Origin: Mayamaea pseudoterrestris | Taxonomy: Eukaryota; Bacillariophyta; Bacillariophyceae; Sellaphorales; Sellaphoraceae | Assembly (NCBI GenBank): GCA_027923505.1 | Contig: BROI01000010.1 | Span: 806,001 to 870,000 of the forward strand | Direction: 5' to 3' | DNA: 64,000 bases | In this document: one piece after another, positions 47,907 to 59,366 of the stretch | How positions within the stretch are numbered: position 1 is the first letter of the stretch | Layout of the letters: the number at the start of each line of letters is the position of its first letter | Translations under genes and position numbers: made by a program | Notes under the pieces: generated by a model | Told to the model about the DNA's origin: nothing | The model's database searches: none | Seen by the model: the letters and a program-made list of their open reading frames with translations, nothing else

Positions 47907-50562
47907 TCAAATATCTTCCTCGTCATCGGCAACTGCTTGCAATGCCGTGAAAGCAGTGTCCGCCCAGTCGCTCGCGGAACCAGAATCCGATCTTTCGCAG
48001 CGGTGTGCACGAGGCTCGGCCGTCGACTTGCCGTCTTCCCTATTTTCCAGTTGAGCGACGCACATCTCTATTGCATCCGCAATCATGTAGTGAAGTTTAA
48101 TCATTGGGATGTGCCCATATGCTGCTACAGCTCCAGCTTGAAAGCAGTGATCCAAGTCGGCCTCCTTAGGGTCCGTGAATAACTTTGTATAATCCATCGG
48201 CCTTACCGAAGGCACAATTGTGGTGCTGCCTAGGAAGCGTTGAATAAACATTGTTTTCACCGGTCCTACCGCAGCGTCCATTTGATTAAGAAACGACATT
48301 TTCGCCTTCATGTCCGTCTTCAGATACATCTCCAGTGCGCTCAGTAGAAAACCTCCCCGGTAAGACGTCTCTTGCTTTCCCGACGACCAACGACTTGGCC
48401 TACCAACGCCGCCTTTGCTATTAAAAAAGAACGGAATGATATGCGGATTACATTGTGACGCAATGAAAAACTGACAGTTTAACATTTCACTGAGTCCTTG
48501 GGTCGGAATATCCTGCTGAATCGAACCATCCCAAAACGCCTGCTCCTTCTCGCCACCTTGATTGCGCACGGACCCATCTTCAAGTTTTACTTGCAAGCGC
48601 ACTGGCGGAACGAAACCAGGAACAGCAGCCGATGCAATCACTGCCGAGGCAATCGTCACGTTTGGCGCCGTAAGGTAATTAAGTAGCACCGGTGGACTCT
48701 TTTTGGACGTGGACGACAGCGTGATGCAAAAAATACGTCCCGTCTTCTGATAAGCTTCGTAAAATGTTGTTGATCCTTGCGAAAACCATTGTATAAGTTC
48801 CATCCACTCATCAAAGTCAAACATGCAGCCATTACGCAATACGCTCTTGATTCGATCCTTCCACGGACGACGAAAGCAGCAAAGCTTTTGCGACAGTATG
48901 CCTGGCTGCAGGTCTCGTTTCAGCTCCTCGTCGGTTCGCGTGCATATAATAGCCCCAATGACGCTGCCTGCCGACGTGCCGCTGATAATTCGAGGCAAGC
49001 ACCCTGCCTCGAGGAGCGCCGAAATGACTCCGAAGTGGTATAAACCCTGCGAAAGCGGACGAGGACAAAAGAGCAGTTGAGAAATCGATACAATACAATC
49101 AATTTAATTCTCTTCTTGAACAACGTACGAGCATGGCCCCACCCGACATGCAAAATGCGGTTCTTCCATAGGCTGCCCTCGCTCGCTTAAGAAACATGAG
49201 AACTTGTCCTCGATGAAAAACTGGCAAGGGTTTACTATTGAAATTACTGTCATGTTTAGAATCGCCATTTGAATTGGGCGCCAAGTCCTCCCACAAATGA
49301 CCGCTGCTGCTGCCATGCCCATTCGCATCGTAATGGTCACCATTTTCGTTGTATTCGCCGTTGATGTCACGCGGGTCGTGAATCGTCGCATCAATCAACG
49401 AACCAAAAAGCTTGGTTTTTTCGTCGCGCACTTTGCTTTGGAGAAGCTGCTCATAGTCCAGTAACTCGCGACTGGACATGTCTGCATTATCTCTCGTGGT
49501 TTGCTCGACACTTCTTGCGCCATCGGTGATCCAGTGCAGGGTCTCCACTACTTCGCTGACAAACTTTCTGACAATCGTCTTTGGTTCCCCAGTATTCGAA
49601 TAGCTAAACAAGTCTTCCGACATGATGCCGCCAACATTTTTGCGTGTGCATTGCTGCAAAACGGCCAAGGCGAGAATGGAATCGTTATTCTCTCGCGCCA
49701 GCCTCAAATCCTTAACCAACTCCAATATAAATCCCCAATTGTACTCGTGGGAAGTTTCATCGTCAACGCGATCCAGCCACTTTTGACGATGCTGCGATGC
49801 GTCGAGCTTCTTGGCGTGTATTTGCCACTCGTCATAGCTATTGGCAGCTTTCATGAGTTTGCGTAGTTTGCGATGCTTGGGACGTGCAATGAGATATTCG
49901 GCGCACATGATTCCAATTCGAATAACGACGTACACCAACAATTCGACCCAAATTAAAAAGTAAACGAGCCCCAGCAGCGGCCACCGCAAAACTTTAGCGC
50001 TAATGCCATGCAATCGCCCCGGCGTGACGGAGCAAATAGCCAAGACAACGAGAATTCCTCCAAAACTCTTCCATAAGAAAACTCCGACCTTCCAATCCAT
50101 CAGCGGCCATTCGCGGCTAAACCACTTGGCCCATGACTCCTTCGCTCGACTCGAATTCGTGTATTGCTGCAGCATGTCATTCATATTGGTAATAAGCTCA
50201 TTCCGACTGACGGTTCCATCGCCATTGGTGTCTAAATGCTTCAACCAGACTTCAGCAATTGACGTCTTGTTTTCACCTTCCATATACTGATGCCAAAGGT
50301 CTCCGAGGGTTGGCATGTCATTGTAGTAATGCGTCGTCCATTTGGGCAAGACAAAGTTGCAGACGGAAGAAATGATAGATTTGGTGTAATGGTAGGAACT
50401 TTGAAGGATGGAGCCTGTAGAATTGGAAATAGATGCTGCTTTGACTGCTGCAATGGCCGCCATGCTTAACTGCACTGTATTGATTATAGTGGCGGTGTAT
50501 AAAGGCTCTGCACGTCTCTCCTTCCGCGCTCTACTTTCAATTTCGCTTTCACCAGCGTTCAA
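47907..50562 (-). CDS. EF-hand plus DUF3336/patatin triacylglycerol lipase (SDP1-like)
   Basis: Putative triacylglycerol lipase for storage-lipid breakdown. Exons 50562-49129 and 49046-47907; 857 residues. An EF-hand sits at ~110-135: HLDTNGDGTVSRNELI has the Asp/Asn/Asp/Glu ligand pattern. Two hydrophobic segments follow (VGVFLWKSFGGILVVLAICS; LLGLVYFLIWVELLVYVVI). The DUF3336-like region includes SYDEWQIHAKKLD and YNWGFILELVKDLRLAREN. The patatin core has the glycine box SGGAMLGLYHFG (completed by splicing), the nucleophile GTSAG, and the Asp of the dyad in WDGSIQQDIP. The C-terminus is acidic (DDEEDI). A calcium-responsive or membrane-recruiting role is inferred only. Convergent with RAD50 (115 bp). 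Confidence 0.88.
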
Positions 50563-52588
50563 TGGTGGTTATGATCCTCTCTTCTTCGACGACCTTCGGA
50601 GTTGCTTGATGATGGTGTGGCACTTTCTGGATCGCGAAAGCGTTCCATGGAATTCTGACATGACGTGGTGGCGTCGTACCACCACTTAACATCGTCAACG
50701 CAGCGGTTTTAAACCATGTCGAAATGACACCATGACCATGCCATTCTTGCTGGACGTTAATGTGATCTTCCAAATGATTTGACGAGTGAAATGCTCCAGG
50801 AAGTAAATGACAGGCTGTAAATTCTTATATGGGTGCTGTAGGCACTACCGAATTGATGTGGAAGCATCGAAGAATTCGGATGTTGCCGCCGCGAGCACCC
50901 ATCGATGACTCCCATACGGTTTTTTTTGTGGACCTCACTCTTCATTGGAATGAAAAAGCGATTTGTGCAAGTTACAGGTCATGCGAAATCGTTATAAGCA
51001 AAACACTACGAGCCTGACTGCCATTGGACTTGTCTGGGCCGACTCGTCCACAATGTTAAAGCGACGACAGAATGAACGATTCGTCGCTGGCAGCTCGCAG
51101 GCACCAATGTAACAACTTCATGAAGGTAGGCGATAAATCTGGCTGCTAGCTCCATCAAGCATGATGCTAACACTACATACACATGATGAGTCATTCAAGG
51201 CTCGATGGGTCCCGCATCAGGAGGTTAAACTGTTACACCCTTTGTCGCTGACAATGAAGCCAAACAATCAAGACGCCTTGTATTTGTACCTAATGCTCTT
51301 ATTGTCAACTACATTACCATAACCCACTCAAAACAACACTTTGCGGACCATTCGAGTTCCTCCCGGATCTCACCATGGCCAGCTTCTCCAGGGCAATCGT
51401 CCGTGACTGAACTGAACGTCAATGCGGCAATTCGGCCTAAATCCACGAGACGAAGGTGTAGCTCCTGCCGAAACCTATATGATTTGATTACTCTGTTGAA
51501 CTCGTCATGGGTCAATCTATAAACTTGGCAGGAAACTTTGCTGGAACTGCTCGTATTCGCTTGACGCGCTTGGCAAAGAAGGCCTGGCACCTTGCCCGAT
51601 CGGAAGACAATTTGCTGGCGTGAGTGTCATGATTTTTGATGGAACTCATTGGGACCAAACTATGGAAGAGCGAGTGCTACTTGTACGCAATGGATGGAGG
51701 ACACCCTTCTCATCCGTATGTTCTCGACCTGCGCTGTTCGCCGTACCTCCGAGACGAAACTTGCGACACCGCGTTACGCCTCGGACCTACATCTACATCA
51801 ACATACAAATTTAAGCTATGGGGTACAATTTTTGTAATTTCCAACATGAATCCTACAGTAAACAGTCAATAATATGTATAATTAATCATCCGCAGCCGAA
51901 AAGAAAAAGGACAACCAAGGATCAGTGATCGGGGCATGAAGGCTCGACTCTTAAGGGCTTCTCGTCTCTGGTTTCATGCAGATCGGCCATGGAATGGGGG
52001 CTAGACTTTTAAAGTCGTACAGCACATAACGACACAATGGTGCAACCAATATGGACCCGCCACCTGCAACCAGAGACACCCGAAATAGAAATCCTCCACC
52101 GACACATCTCCGAGACGTCATGTTTGAACAACCTTCAGTGAAGGTGCATGCTGGTGGTTTAAACTCAAAAGCCAAGTTTCCGCGGACGTCTGTAGGACGC
52201 TTTTCTAACGGCGCAATGCTGCCGCAGATAACCTGGCACTTGTACCCGTCAATAGGGCACAAGTAGAGTTCCACCGTGCACACCTTCGACTTCCAGTCGA
52301 ACGAAAAGTAAAGGGAACCACCACCAAGAAGGACCAAGCAGGAATGAAGCGTCAACTACCTGTAGTAAAGGAAAAAAGCAGGTGTGAGATAATGGCCACC
52401 AAACCCTTCGACACACTCGCACAATTCGCCGCAAACACAGACGCGCACTCACGCAAAGCCTCGTCACTCCGCTCGAACCCTTCCTTCCAAAATAACACAA
52501 CACTCTCAACACTCTCAACACTCTTATGCAACACAATATGAACACAGACAGACACAACAAACAATATGAACTCATCCCAACGGGCTGA
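50563..52588. other. Gene-poor stretch
   Basis: 2.0 kb between two minus-strand genes. ORFs are at most 134 codons, overlap on both strands and show no family features. A CAACACTCT triplication lies near 52496-52530. Confidence 0.5.
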
Positions 52589-55206
52589 CTAGTAGTCAGC
52601 CTCGTTGTCCGCGCCATGAGCCATGGCAAAGAAGGCATCCAAGTCGGCTAGAAAGCTCATCCGATCAGCCGAATTCATAGACTCAATTTCCCGCAGGTCC
52701 AGCCCATGATCCAAGAGTATTTGACGGCGAGCGATACCCGAATGAACGCGGTAGGTCGAATGGTTCTGCCGACTGCATTCATGCCCAAACATGCCGAGAT
52801 CCGCCTGGCTATCGACAAAAGTCCAATCGAGTCCCAGCGGGTAGCCCTTCGGCTCAGGAGGTCTACCATCGGTGAGATCCACCCGCATTCGACACCCAAC
52901 TGTTCGATCAAAACTGCGGACAGAAACAGTTTCGGCCCAATGGACACAACGTTTCCGTTGGGCCTCGCTGTTTCGCTGCTGGAATTCCGAGTCTGCCTCG
53001 GTGTGTTGCTGCTGGTCTTCCAAGCCTGCCTCGCTGCTTCGCTGCTGGTCTTCCAAGCCTGCCTCGCTGCTTCGCTGCTGGTCTTCCAAGTCTGCATTGT
53101 TGCGTCGCTGCTCTTCCAAGTCTGCCTCGGTGTGTCGCTGCTGCACTTCCAAGTCTGCATTGTTGCGTCGCTGCTGCACTTCCAAGTCTGCCTCGGAGCG
53201 TCGCTGCTGCACTTCCAAGTCTGCCTTGTTGCGTCGCTGCTGCTCTTCCCAGTCTGCCTCGGTGTGTCGCTGCTGCTCTTCCAAGTCTGCCTCGGTGCAT
53301 CGCTGCACTTCCAAATCTGCCTTGTCTTTGGCCAATTTATCATCCTCGACAGCTTGATTTAAGCAAGACTTGGACTGGGAGCGAAGCTGACGGAGGGCTC
53401 GACGACGACGATTATTTAGAAAACGACGACGCCTGCCTCGCTTGCCAATGAAGTGCAAGACCACCCACAAAGCTGAAAGAACATGGTAGAGCCGCCATCC
53501 AGACCTTAAATCCGACATGTGCAAGGATCGTGGAGAAGCATTGGCGCCCTTGCCTGGCGCCGACGCTTTGCTTGGAGACGGCTCATTGGTGCAAACAACA
53601 GTAACGCTGAAACGCCCCTTTCCAAAGCCAACCGTGAGTAACTCTCGCCCTGCGAATGGATCATGAGAGCGGAAGAGCGTGACATCCGCCAAAGAAACCG
53701 TGTCGCTTGTGAACAAGCCAGAGGCATCGACGCCTTCCTCGTAGCTGCAGTCAATGCGGACCTTGACGCCATTCGTCTCATCCTCCGTAAAGTCAAAGTG
53801 AACCTTGGCGGCGCCAAGCGAATAACCTTCACCATGAACCATCAATTGGCTCCATCCTTGATGCTGCACCGCCACTGCACTTGTATTACTTTCGGAATGA
53901 TCGCTTGGTGGTGCTGCACTTGTATCACTCTCGAAATGATCGCTTGGTGGTGCTGCAATCATCAACAAAGGCTGCTGCGAATAGAACGAATCCTTGCCGA
54001 TACCGAATGTAAAACGCGGCTTGGCCAAAAAGAAACGACCGAGTGAGGCATCCGCTTGAGACTGGAAGACGACAAGCGCCGTGGAAGCCAAGGTACTGAT
54101 CGCGCCGCCAAGATACGGAACAAGCGCCTTGGTGCGATCCTCCTGCTTTAATTCCAAAGTGAAACGTGGCTGGGACAGGAACAAGTGGAAGAGCTCGCGC
54201 GAAACATCCACTGATCCGCTTTTGAAAAGAACGATAGCTTTGCCTTCGTCATTCTCCTTGAGCGCGTTCAAAGCAATGTCGTCATGAAACGTGCCGACGA
54301 ATGGAAGTGGCGCCACGCCGACCGCCTGCTGCGCCGTCTCGTTGCCGCAGACAATCGTGGAGACGGAGAGTTGCATCTCGCCATGCAAGTTCAACGCTGC
54401 ACTCTGAGTGGCCTTTCCACAAGTGAATGCGAATGCGACTGCGAGACCCGCGAGCGCCAGCATCACGCAAAAGAAACGCATCGCCTTGTTCGCCTCGGGC
54501 TTGCTGTTGGAGCGAGGGCAGCCTTGCTCAAAGTACCAGCATAAAAACTGCTCCTCGCGAGACAGTTTTGGACCCTCAATGACTCCGACTCGACCCTCCT
54601 CTATGGTCTGCATAGTCGTCTCGTCATGCAGTGATCGGACAAATGTCGCCGTCCGAGTCAAGCGCTCGCTCGGCTCGACGAGTATCGTCGACTCTGGATC
54701 GGTCGGTCCATGCGTCACTTCGGCGAACATCGCTGTCAAAAGCAATAGAATAGGGTAAAGTGAAGAGTATAGTGTGAGAGGGTGTTTGATAAGCAAGCAA
54801 GCAATCAAGCAAGTAGTCGAGTCGCCATTTGGCGATGCGTCGCGTACGACTCCTTTCCAGCGATCAATCAGCATCGACTCGGCAACTCGCACTCAGATCG
54901 CACATTGCACGTACCTTCATCCATCGGTTCCGTCGTGTTAACACCAGCGACTGGGAAGGGAACCTTATAGAAGCGAGTCACTGGAGTGCGACCAAAAACC
55001 AAGGTGGAGGGAAGACGAAAGGGAGGCCGCTTGAGCGGCACCCTGCGCTTTCGCTGCTGCGGAAACGACGACACCACGGGCGGAGCAGAGGCGTCTGTAG
55101 CTGCGGCTGTGGCAGTAGAGATGGGATTGTTGTAGTTGCTGGACATTAGAGACTTGGTATCAATGCTTGAGTTGATGATGACTGAAAACGCTTTTCGCTC
55201 GTCCAT
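52589..55206 (-). CDS. Two-TM protein with 11-residue tandem repeats, function unknown
   Basis: Exons 55206-54915 and 54732-52589 joined across a 182-nt intron (GAAG|GTACGT ... TTGACAG|CGATG) in matching phase; about 811 residues. A start without the first exon would be Met at 54730. After a basic, Pro-rich N-terminus comes a membrane segment (FFCVMLALAGLAVAFAF), a lumenal/extracellular part of ~330 residues with two related FHLFLSQPRFTLEL / RFFLAKPRFTFGI units, a second segment (LYHVLSALWVVLHFIG) with an RGRRRR stop, then about 11 units of the type ADLEVQQRRNE, all 10-11 residues, probably a hendecad coiled coil. The C-terminus, VSVRSFDRTVG ... YPLGLDWTFVD ... RRQILLDHGLDLREIE, resembles a motif I remember from many stramenopile proteins; that is from memory. 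Function unknown. Confidence 0.7.
52963..53320. repeat. 33-bp minisatellite within a coding region
   Basis: Tandem units of 30-33 bp encode the 11-residue repeats of the two-TM protein. Unit length is a multiple of three, and stop codons are absent in several frames, which explains long overlapping ORFs on both strands here. Confidence 0.9.
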
Positions 55207-56926
55207 CTCCAAATATTGTGAGCGAGGAAGGAGTCGTTCCTCGCTCGAGGCGTCAAGCGAAGAAACGGAAGAAAACCGGTCAAGTCGCAGGTGTACCGGT
55301 CAGACATAGACGGTCACCGCGATTGAACGGAGGCTGCGCGCCGCGCCTTGATCAATCCATCTAATCTGGCACCACTTTGCACGCAGAGATTTGGAAATGA
55401 TACAGTCATACAAAGATTAGAGTGGATTAGTCTACTGAAAGGTCCATTGGTGGTCGGAAGGGTGTAGTTGGTCAACTGATAACTGATCCCGCAGCAGCTC
55501 GAGAAGGACTTGACACTTGACATTCCTGTCACGCTGTGTCACGCGTCACCTTGCTTGCTGTCACGATGCAATTAGTCTGCTCGTTTTCGCTGCTACTTGC
55601 TCTCCATTTCACTCATGCTGGCTCAAAACCATTATCGTCGCTAGCGAGAACATGGATCATTCGAGTGCAGATGCGAATCGTAGCAAGGACTTGGAACTCT
55701 TGATGTGATCTAAAGCGGAAGGATGAAGAAGCAAGGATGCAACGCTATCAACTTTGATCGTTTAGTCGTTCAATGCACAAAATATTTGTTTCTTCTGTCG
55801 ACAACGGGATTCAGACATTTGCCATCGCCGGCTGGAACGAGCTGAAGGTTTTCTGCATCAAGCGTCGAGATGGTTCTAGGTTCTCGCAACGGTGGTGGCA
55901 CGTAGATCTTGCCATTGGAAGATACGAGTTCTGTCTCTTCGATACGATGCCTTTGAAAGCGTTCTGGTCGATGTACAAGCTCTTGTTGTATTTCTGTGTC
56001 TTGCGCTTGAGCTTTTGCGATGTTTTGCAGCTGCAGTGGATAGATGGAGGCGTCTTCCCTCGCATCTCTTGCCGAGGCCGTCTGTTCCTTTCGGCTCGAC
56101 TGCTTGTTAATTGTTGGAGAATCCTAGACGACTGGTTAGCTTGCGTCCTTATAGACCTGATTGAATTTGCTTGGTAACGATGCAAGTGCCTTTGCGATTT
56201 GTCAAGCACGAGCGTGGGAGCTTGTTGCGTCCACGTATCAAAACATGGGCGTCGACGTATGTAAAGCCCAAACTTGTCTTCTTTTCACCGAGATGGAGCT
56301 TGTTTTGATGCACCTGACTCACGTGATGCTAATTACAGATTTACCGGTATATGCACTGCTACGTTGTTTGGTCGTGGCTCGTGGCTCGTGGCCCGCAGCG
56401 AGTTTCAACTCGCAGGCGGCTCGTTCTCGCTTTATTACATTGATCTTGTTCCAAAAATATTGCTCAGCTTTGGATTTGAGATCGTATTGGCACGCGTTCA
56501 CATGTATTTACAGTTTATGCGGGTACGACGAAGCGACACGGATACTCGCACTCATGCTTCGCCATCAACGTAGCTCGGCGTAGCTTGCATATTGGTGATT
56601 TGTTTGATTAACAAACAATATGCTCGCGTACATATTAATGCTGTTCATTCGACAAGTTGTGAATTTCGTAATTATACGTCAGTTGTACATGGATGCCACA
56701 TCTCCCTTCATCTTTGTGTTTCAGCCGTCATTTTATTTTGTGTCGTGCAACTTACAGTTAAGCCAAGCTGATTGACATTATCATCGTGAATACTCACTCA
56801 TGAATGACCGTCGAGCGCTCTGCACGACCCCACCGACCATCCGACCATCCCACACCGACATCACATCGGTTTGACAGCAACTCACAACTCTTCCACCACA
56901 ACTATCATACTTACTCATTCGTCGGC
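55207..56926. other. Gene-poor stretch
   Basis: 1.7 kb divergent interval. Three ORFs of 132-140 codons (55773-56177 +, 56161-56583 +, 55811-56209 -) overlap each other and have no recognisable feature, so none is called. Two ACCGGTCA copies near 55275 and 55292, and TACCGGTA at 56342. Confidence 0.5.
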
Positions 56927-57873
56927 ATGGCCTCTCTCCCAGTCCACGAGAAAACTGTTGCCATAGGGAACAAAGGGCAAGAGTTGAATATATATCATTG
57001 GAATCTTCCCGAGAAAGATGAGTCAGCACCAACTGTCGCGTCGTCCGTAGTCGTAGTTTTATATCATGGGTTTCTCGCACATGGAAATTACCCGACCGTT
57101 CGATACGCAGCTGAAATGTTAGCAGCTGCTGGTTATATAATCATTGCTGCCGATCTGCCGGGTCATGGAAAGTCATCAGGTCTACGAGGATACCTTGCTC
57201 CACCAGACGAATTGGTTCAGACTGGCATCGACATTGCGCGCTACGCGAGTACTTTAGTTCCCAATTATGACAAGAACACGAAGATGTTCTTGATGGGATC
57301 AAGTTTGGGCGGAGCTATGGCACTGGCGGTTGCTCATCAAATGCAACAGCACCAAAACCAGCAGCAGGACACACAAAGGACAACCACAGCGCTCGCTGGA
57401 GTGGTCTTGCTCGCACCCATGCTGCGGCTGGGCATTGACACTCCAACAAGATATTTGCTGAGCATTCTAGCAAGCATTTTCCGACTTTTCAAGCGATACC
57501 AAGCTCCTCAACGAGCATGGACAAACAGTATCGCGACCCTATCAAGCGACAAGAATGTCATGTTGATCCGTTGTCAATTTCCGGTTCGACAATCCGAATT
57601 GGATCGGCGCGTACTTGCGTCGAGTTGGCGCACCGTATGGAGGATTCATCTACAGCTGCTGCTTTTAATCTTCCATGCTTGGTCATGGTGGCGCTCCAGG
57701 ATGTAGTTGTCGACGCGCAAGGGACAATGGATTTCTACGAGAAAATCCAGTCGAAAGACAAGACGTTGAAAACATACCCAGCCTTGCATGGACTACTCTG
57801 CGAGCCTTCTCCGATATGCGAGACGATTCATAGTGATCTACTGGAGTGGATGCAGCAGAGGACAAAACCATGA
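56927..57873 (+). CDS. Monoacylglycerol lipase-like alpha/beta hydrolase, apparent frameshift
   Basis: Alpha/beta hydrolase that should release glycerol and fatty acid from monoacylglycerol. Start at 56927 (MASLPVHEK; an upstream in-frame Met at 56804 is less likely). First frame shows YHGFLAHG (oxyanion region), DLPGHGKSSG, nucleophile elbow GSSLGG and LLAPML. The family resemblance then continues in another frame: IPSSSTSMDKQYRDP, CVELA, ALQDVVVDAQGT (acid), TYPALHGLL (His). The shift falls near a four-T run at 57477-57480; no GT lies in the surrounding 90 bases, so an intron does not explain it. One missing T would account for it; sequencing error, a real frameshift or a broken gene are all possible. 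The open first frame alone would end at 57706. Confidence 0.75.
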
Positions 57874-58527
57874 TTATTTACCTCGTGGATTGAATGTGAT
57901 GCTGTAAAACTGCCACCGTCTCCTTTGGACCAAAGATAAATCGTATGGAGTTGCATAGTCTGCGATTTTTAAGCTTATGGTTAGTCTATTTGTATAGCGT
58001 GTCACCGGATTGGCATTTGATGTATCATAGCTGCACTAACACGAAGTAGCATCGTTCCGCTATGATGTCAGCTCCGATGTCCGATAACGGAGCCAAGCCC
58101 ATCGGGACGACGCGAATCACACGCAGCAAGACCCACAAAATATTTAAATAGTGAGAGTTGCAATGTCAAGCAGCAAGCAGCACACCATGAGACAATCAGC
58201 CTCTATCTCCGACCCCTCTTTTTTGTACTTGAATATCCACGTTACATAACTAGTTTGAATGACGGCCAAATGGATGATACGTACTTGTCGGGTGGAGGTC
58301 GTCTCTGCGGGACGATACAGGGCAAAGTGCAGCTCTACTCATTGTAACGTTGTTATCCTGCAGCATGCAGCGTACCTAATGCTTATCGTCAAATGTTAAA
58401 ACATTGATTTTGAAGCTATATAATATTGTTAAACTTTCTACACGTGCTTGCATCTCTTGGATTCGTAACAGCAAAAGGATAATCATCAATCCGTCAACGG
58501 ACCAAAGACGTGCAATCTTCATCGATA
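57874..58527. other. Convergent intergenic stretch
   Basis: 3' DNA of the lipase and of the His/Pro/Gly-rich gene. No coding or RNA signal recognised. Confidence 0.5.
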
Positions 58528-58848
58528 CTAGTAGAAGTAACAGCAGCAGCAAGAGTTCCAAATGCTGCTCCACAAGCTTCCTCGTCCCCATTCACCGGGA
58601 CCACCATGATGCGGCGGTCCATGATGATGGGGCGGACCATGATGAGGCGGACGCAAGTGAAAGCTTGGAATATGGCAGCAAAAGGGCGACCACTGCGGCA
58701 TGTGAGGCATCATGTTTGGCATGCCAGGACCATGAGGCATTCCTGGGCCGTGCATTCCAGGACCAGGCGGTCCATGATGATGATGAGGACCTGGTCCATG
58801 ATGGCCGGGGCCATGGTGAGGAGGTCCATGATGGTGAGGAGGCGGCAT
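58528..58848 (-). CDS. His/Pro/Gly-rich small protein with Cys-rich tail
   Basis: 106 residues, single exon as read. The first half is a run of HHG, PPHH, HHGPG and GPGM units; the middle is WSPFCCHIPSFHL, another HHGPPHHG block follows, and it ends WNSCCCCYFY. Met at 58848 directly precedes the repeat. His and Cys content suggests metal binding, but low-complexity sequence of this kind can also arise from repeat expansion, and a different frame is open over the same interval. No family recognised; a spliced 5' exon cannot be excluded. Divergent from the RRM gene. Confidence 0.45.
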   Translation of the reverse strand: MPPPHHHGPPHHGPGHHGPGPHHHHGPPGPGMHGPGMPHGPGMPNMMPHMPQWSPFCCHIPSFHLRPPHHGPPHHHGPPHHGGPGEWGRGSLWSSIWNSCCCCYFY

Positions 58849-59366
58849 GGTGAGGCGAGCAAGAAGAGATTGGAAAGTTGTGTGGAAGGAGTTGGCGTTT
58901 TTGCAATTGGCGAAACCAGATCCAACGCAAGGCACGCTTGGAGTCGGAAGCAATCATCCGTTGAATGAACGAGTTCTAAGTACCTGTTCTCAACGGAGAG
59001 GCGGCCGGTCGACGACACACATTATCGTACCAAAACCCTAACTGTCGTCAAACAAGCGAATTCGAAACATCGAAACTGCGGCATGCATGCATCTCACGAA
59101 ACGAGTGGAGGAAGGGACCATGGCGTCCAGGGAGGTAAGACTGACAGCATTGACAAGCAATATGATTAAAATGTTGTTGATGTCTGCAGCTGACAATTTT
59201 GTGATGGTCATCCATCTGCATGAAGCCTTCGTTTGATTCTTGCCTCTGACTTTTTTATCATCTCCCCAATATTCTTTGCAAACGAATTTTCATTTCTACT
59301 AAAAAGGAAAAGGAGGAATTACCGTCAAAGGAGGAATTAACAGTAGATACAGACAAAACGCCGACC

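Noticed and set aside
51951-52355. 134-codon minus ORF
   Set aside because: Isolated, no recognisable domain, next to other overlapping ORFs of similar size.
52675-53343. 222-codon minus ORF and 161-218-codon plus ORFs over the hendecad repeat
   Set aside because: They are alternate-frame products of a 33-bp repeat unit, not separate genes.
55773-56583. Plus ORFs of 134 and 140 codons and a minus ORF of 132 codons
   Set aside because: They overlap on both strands and show no domain, start context or compositional support.
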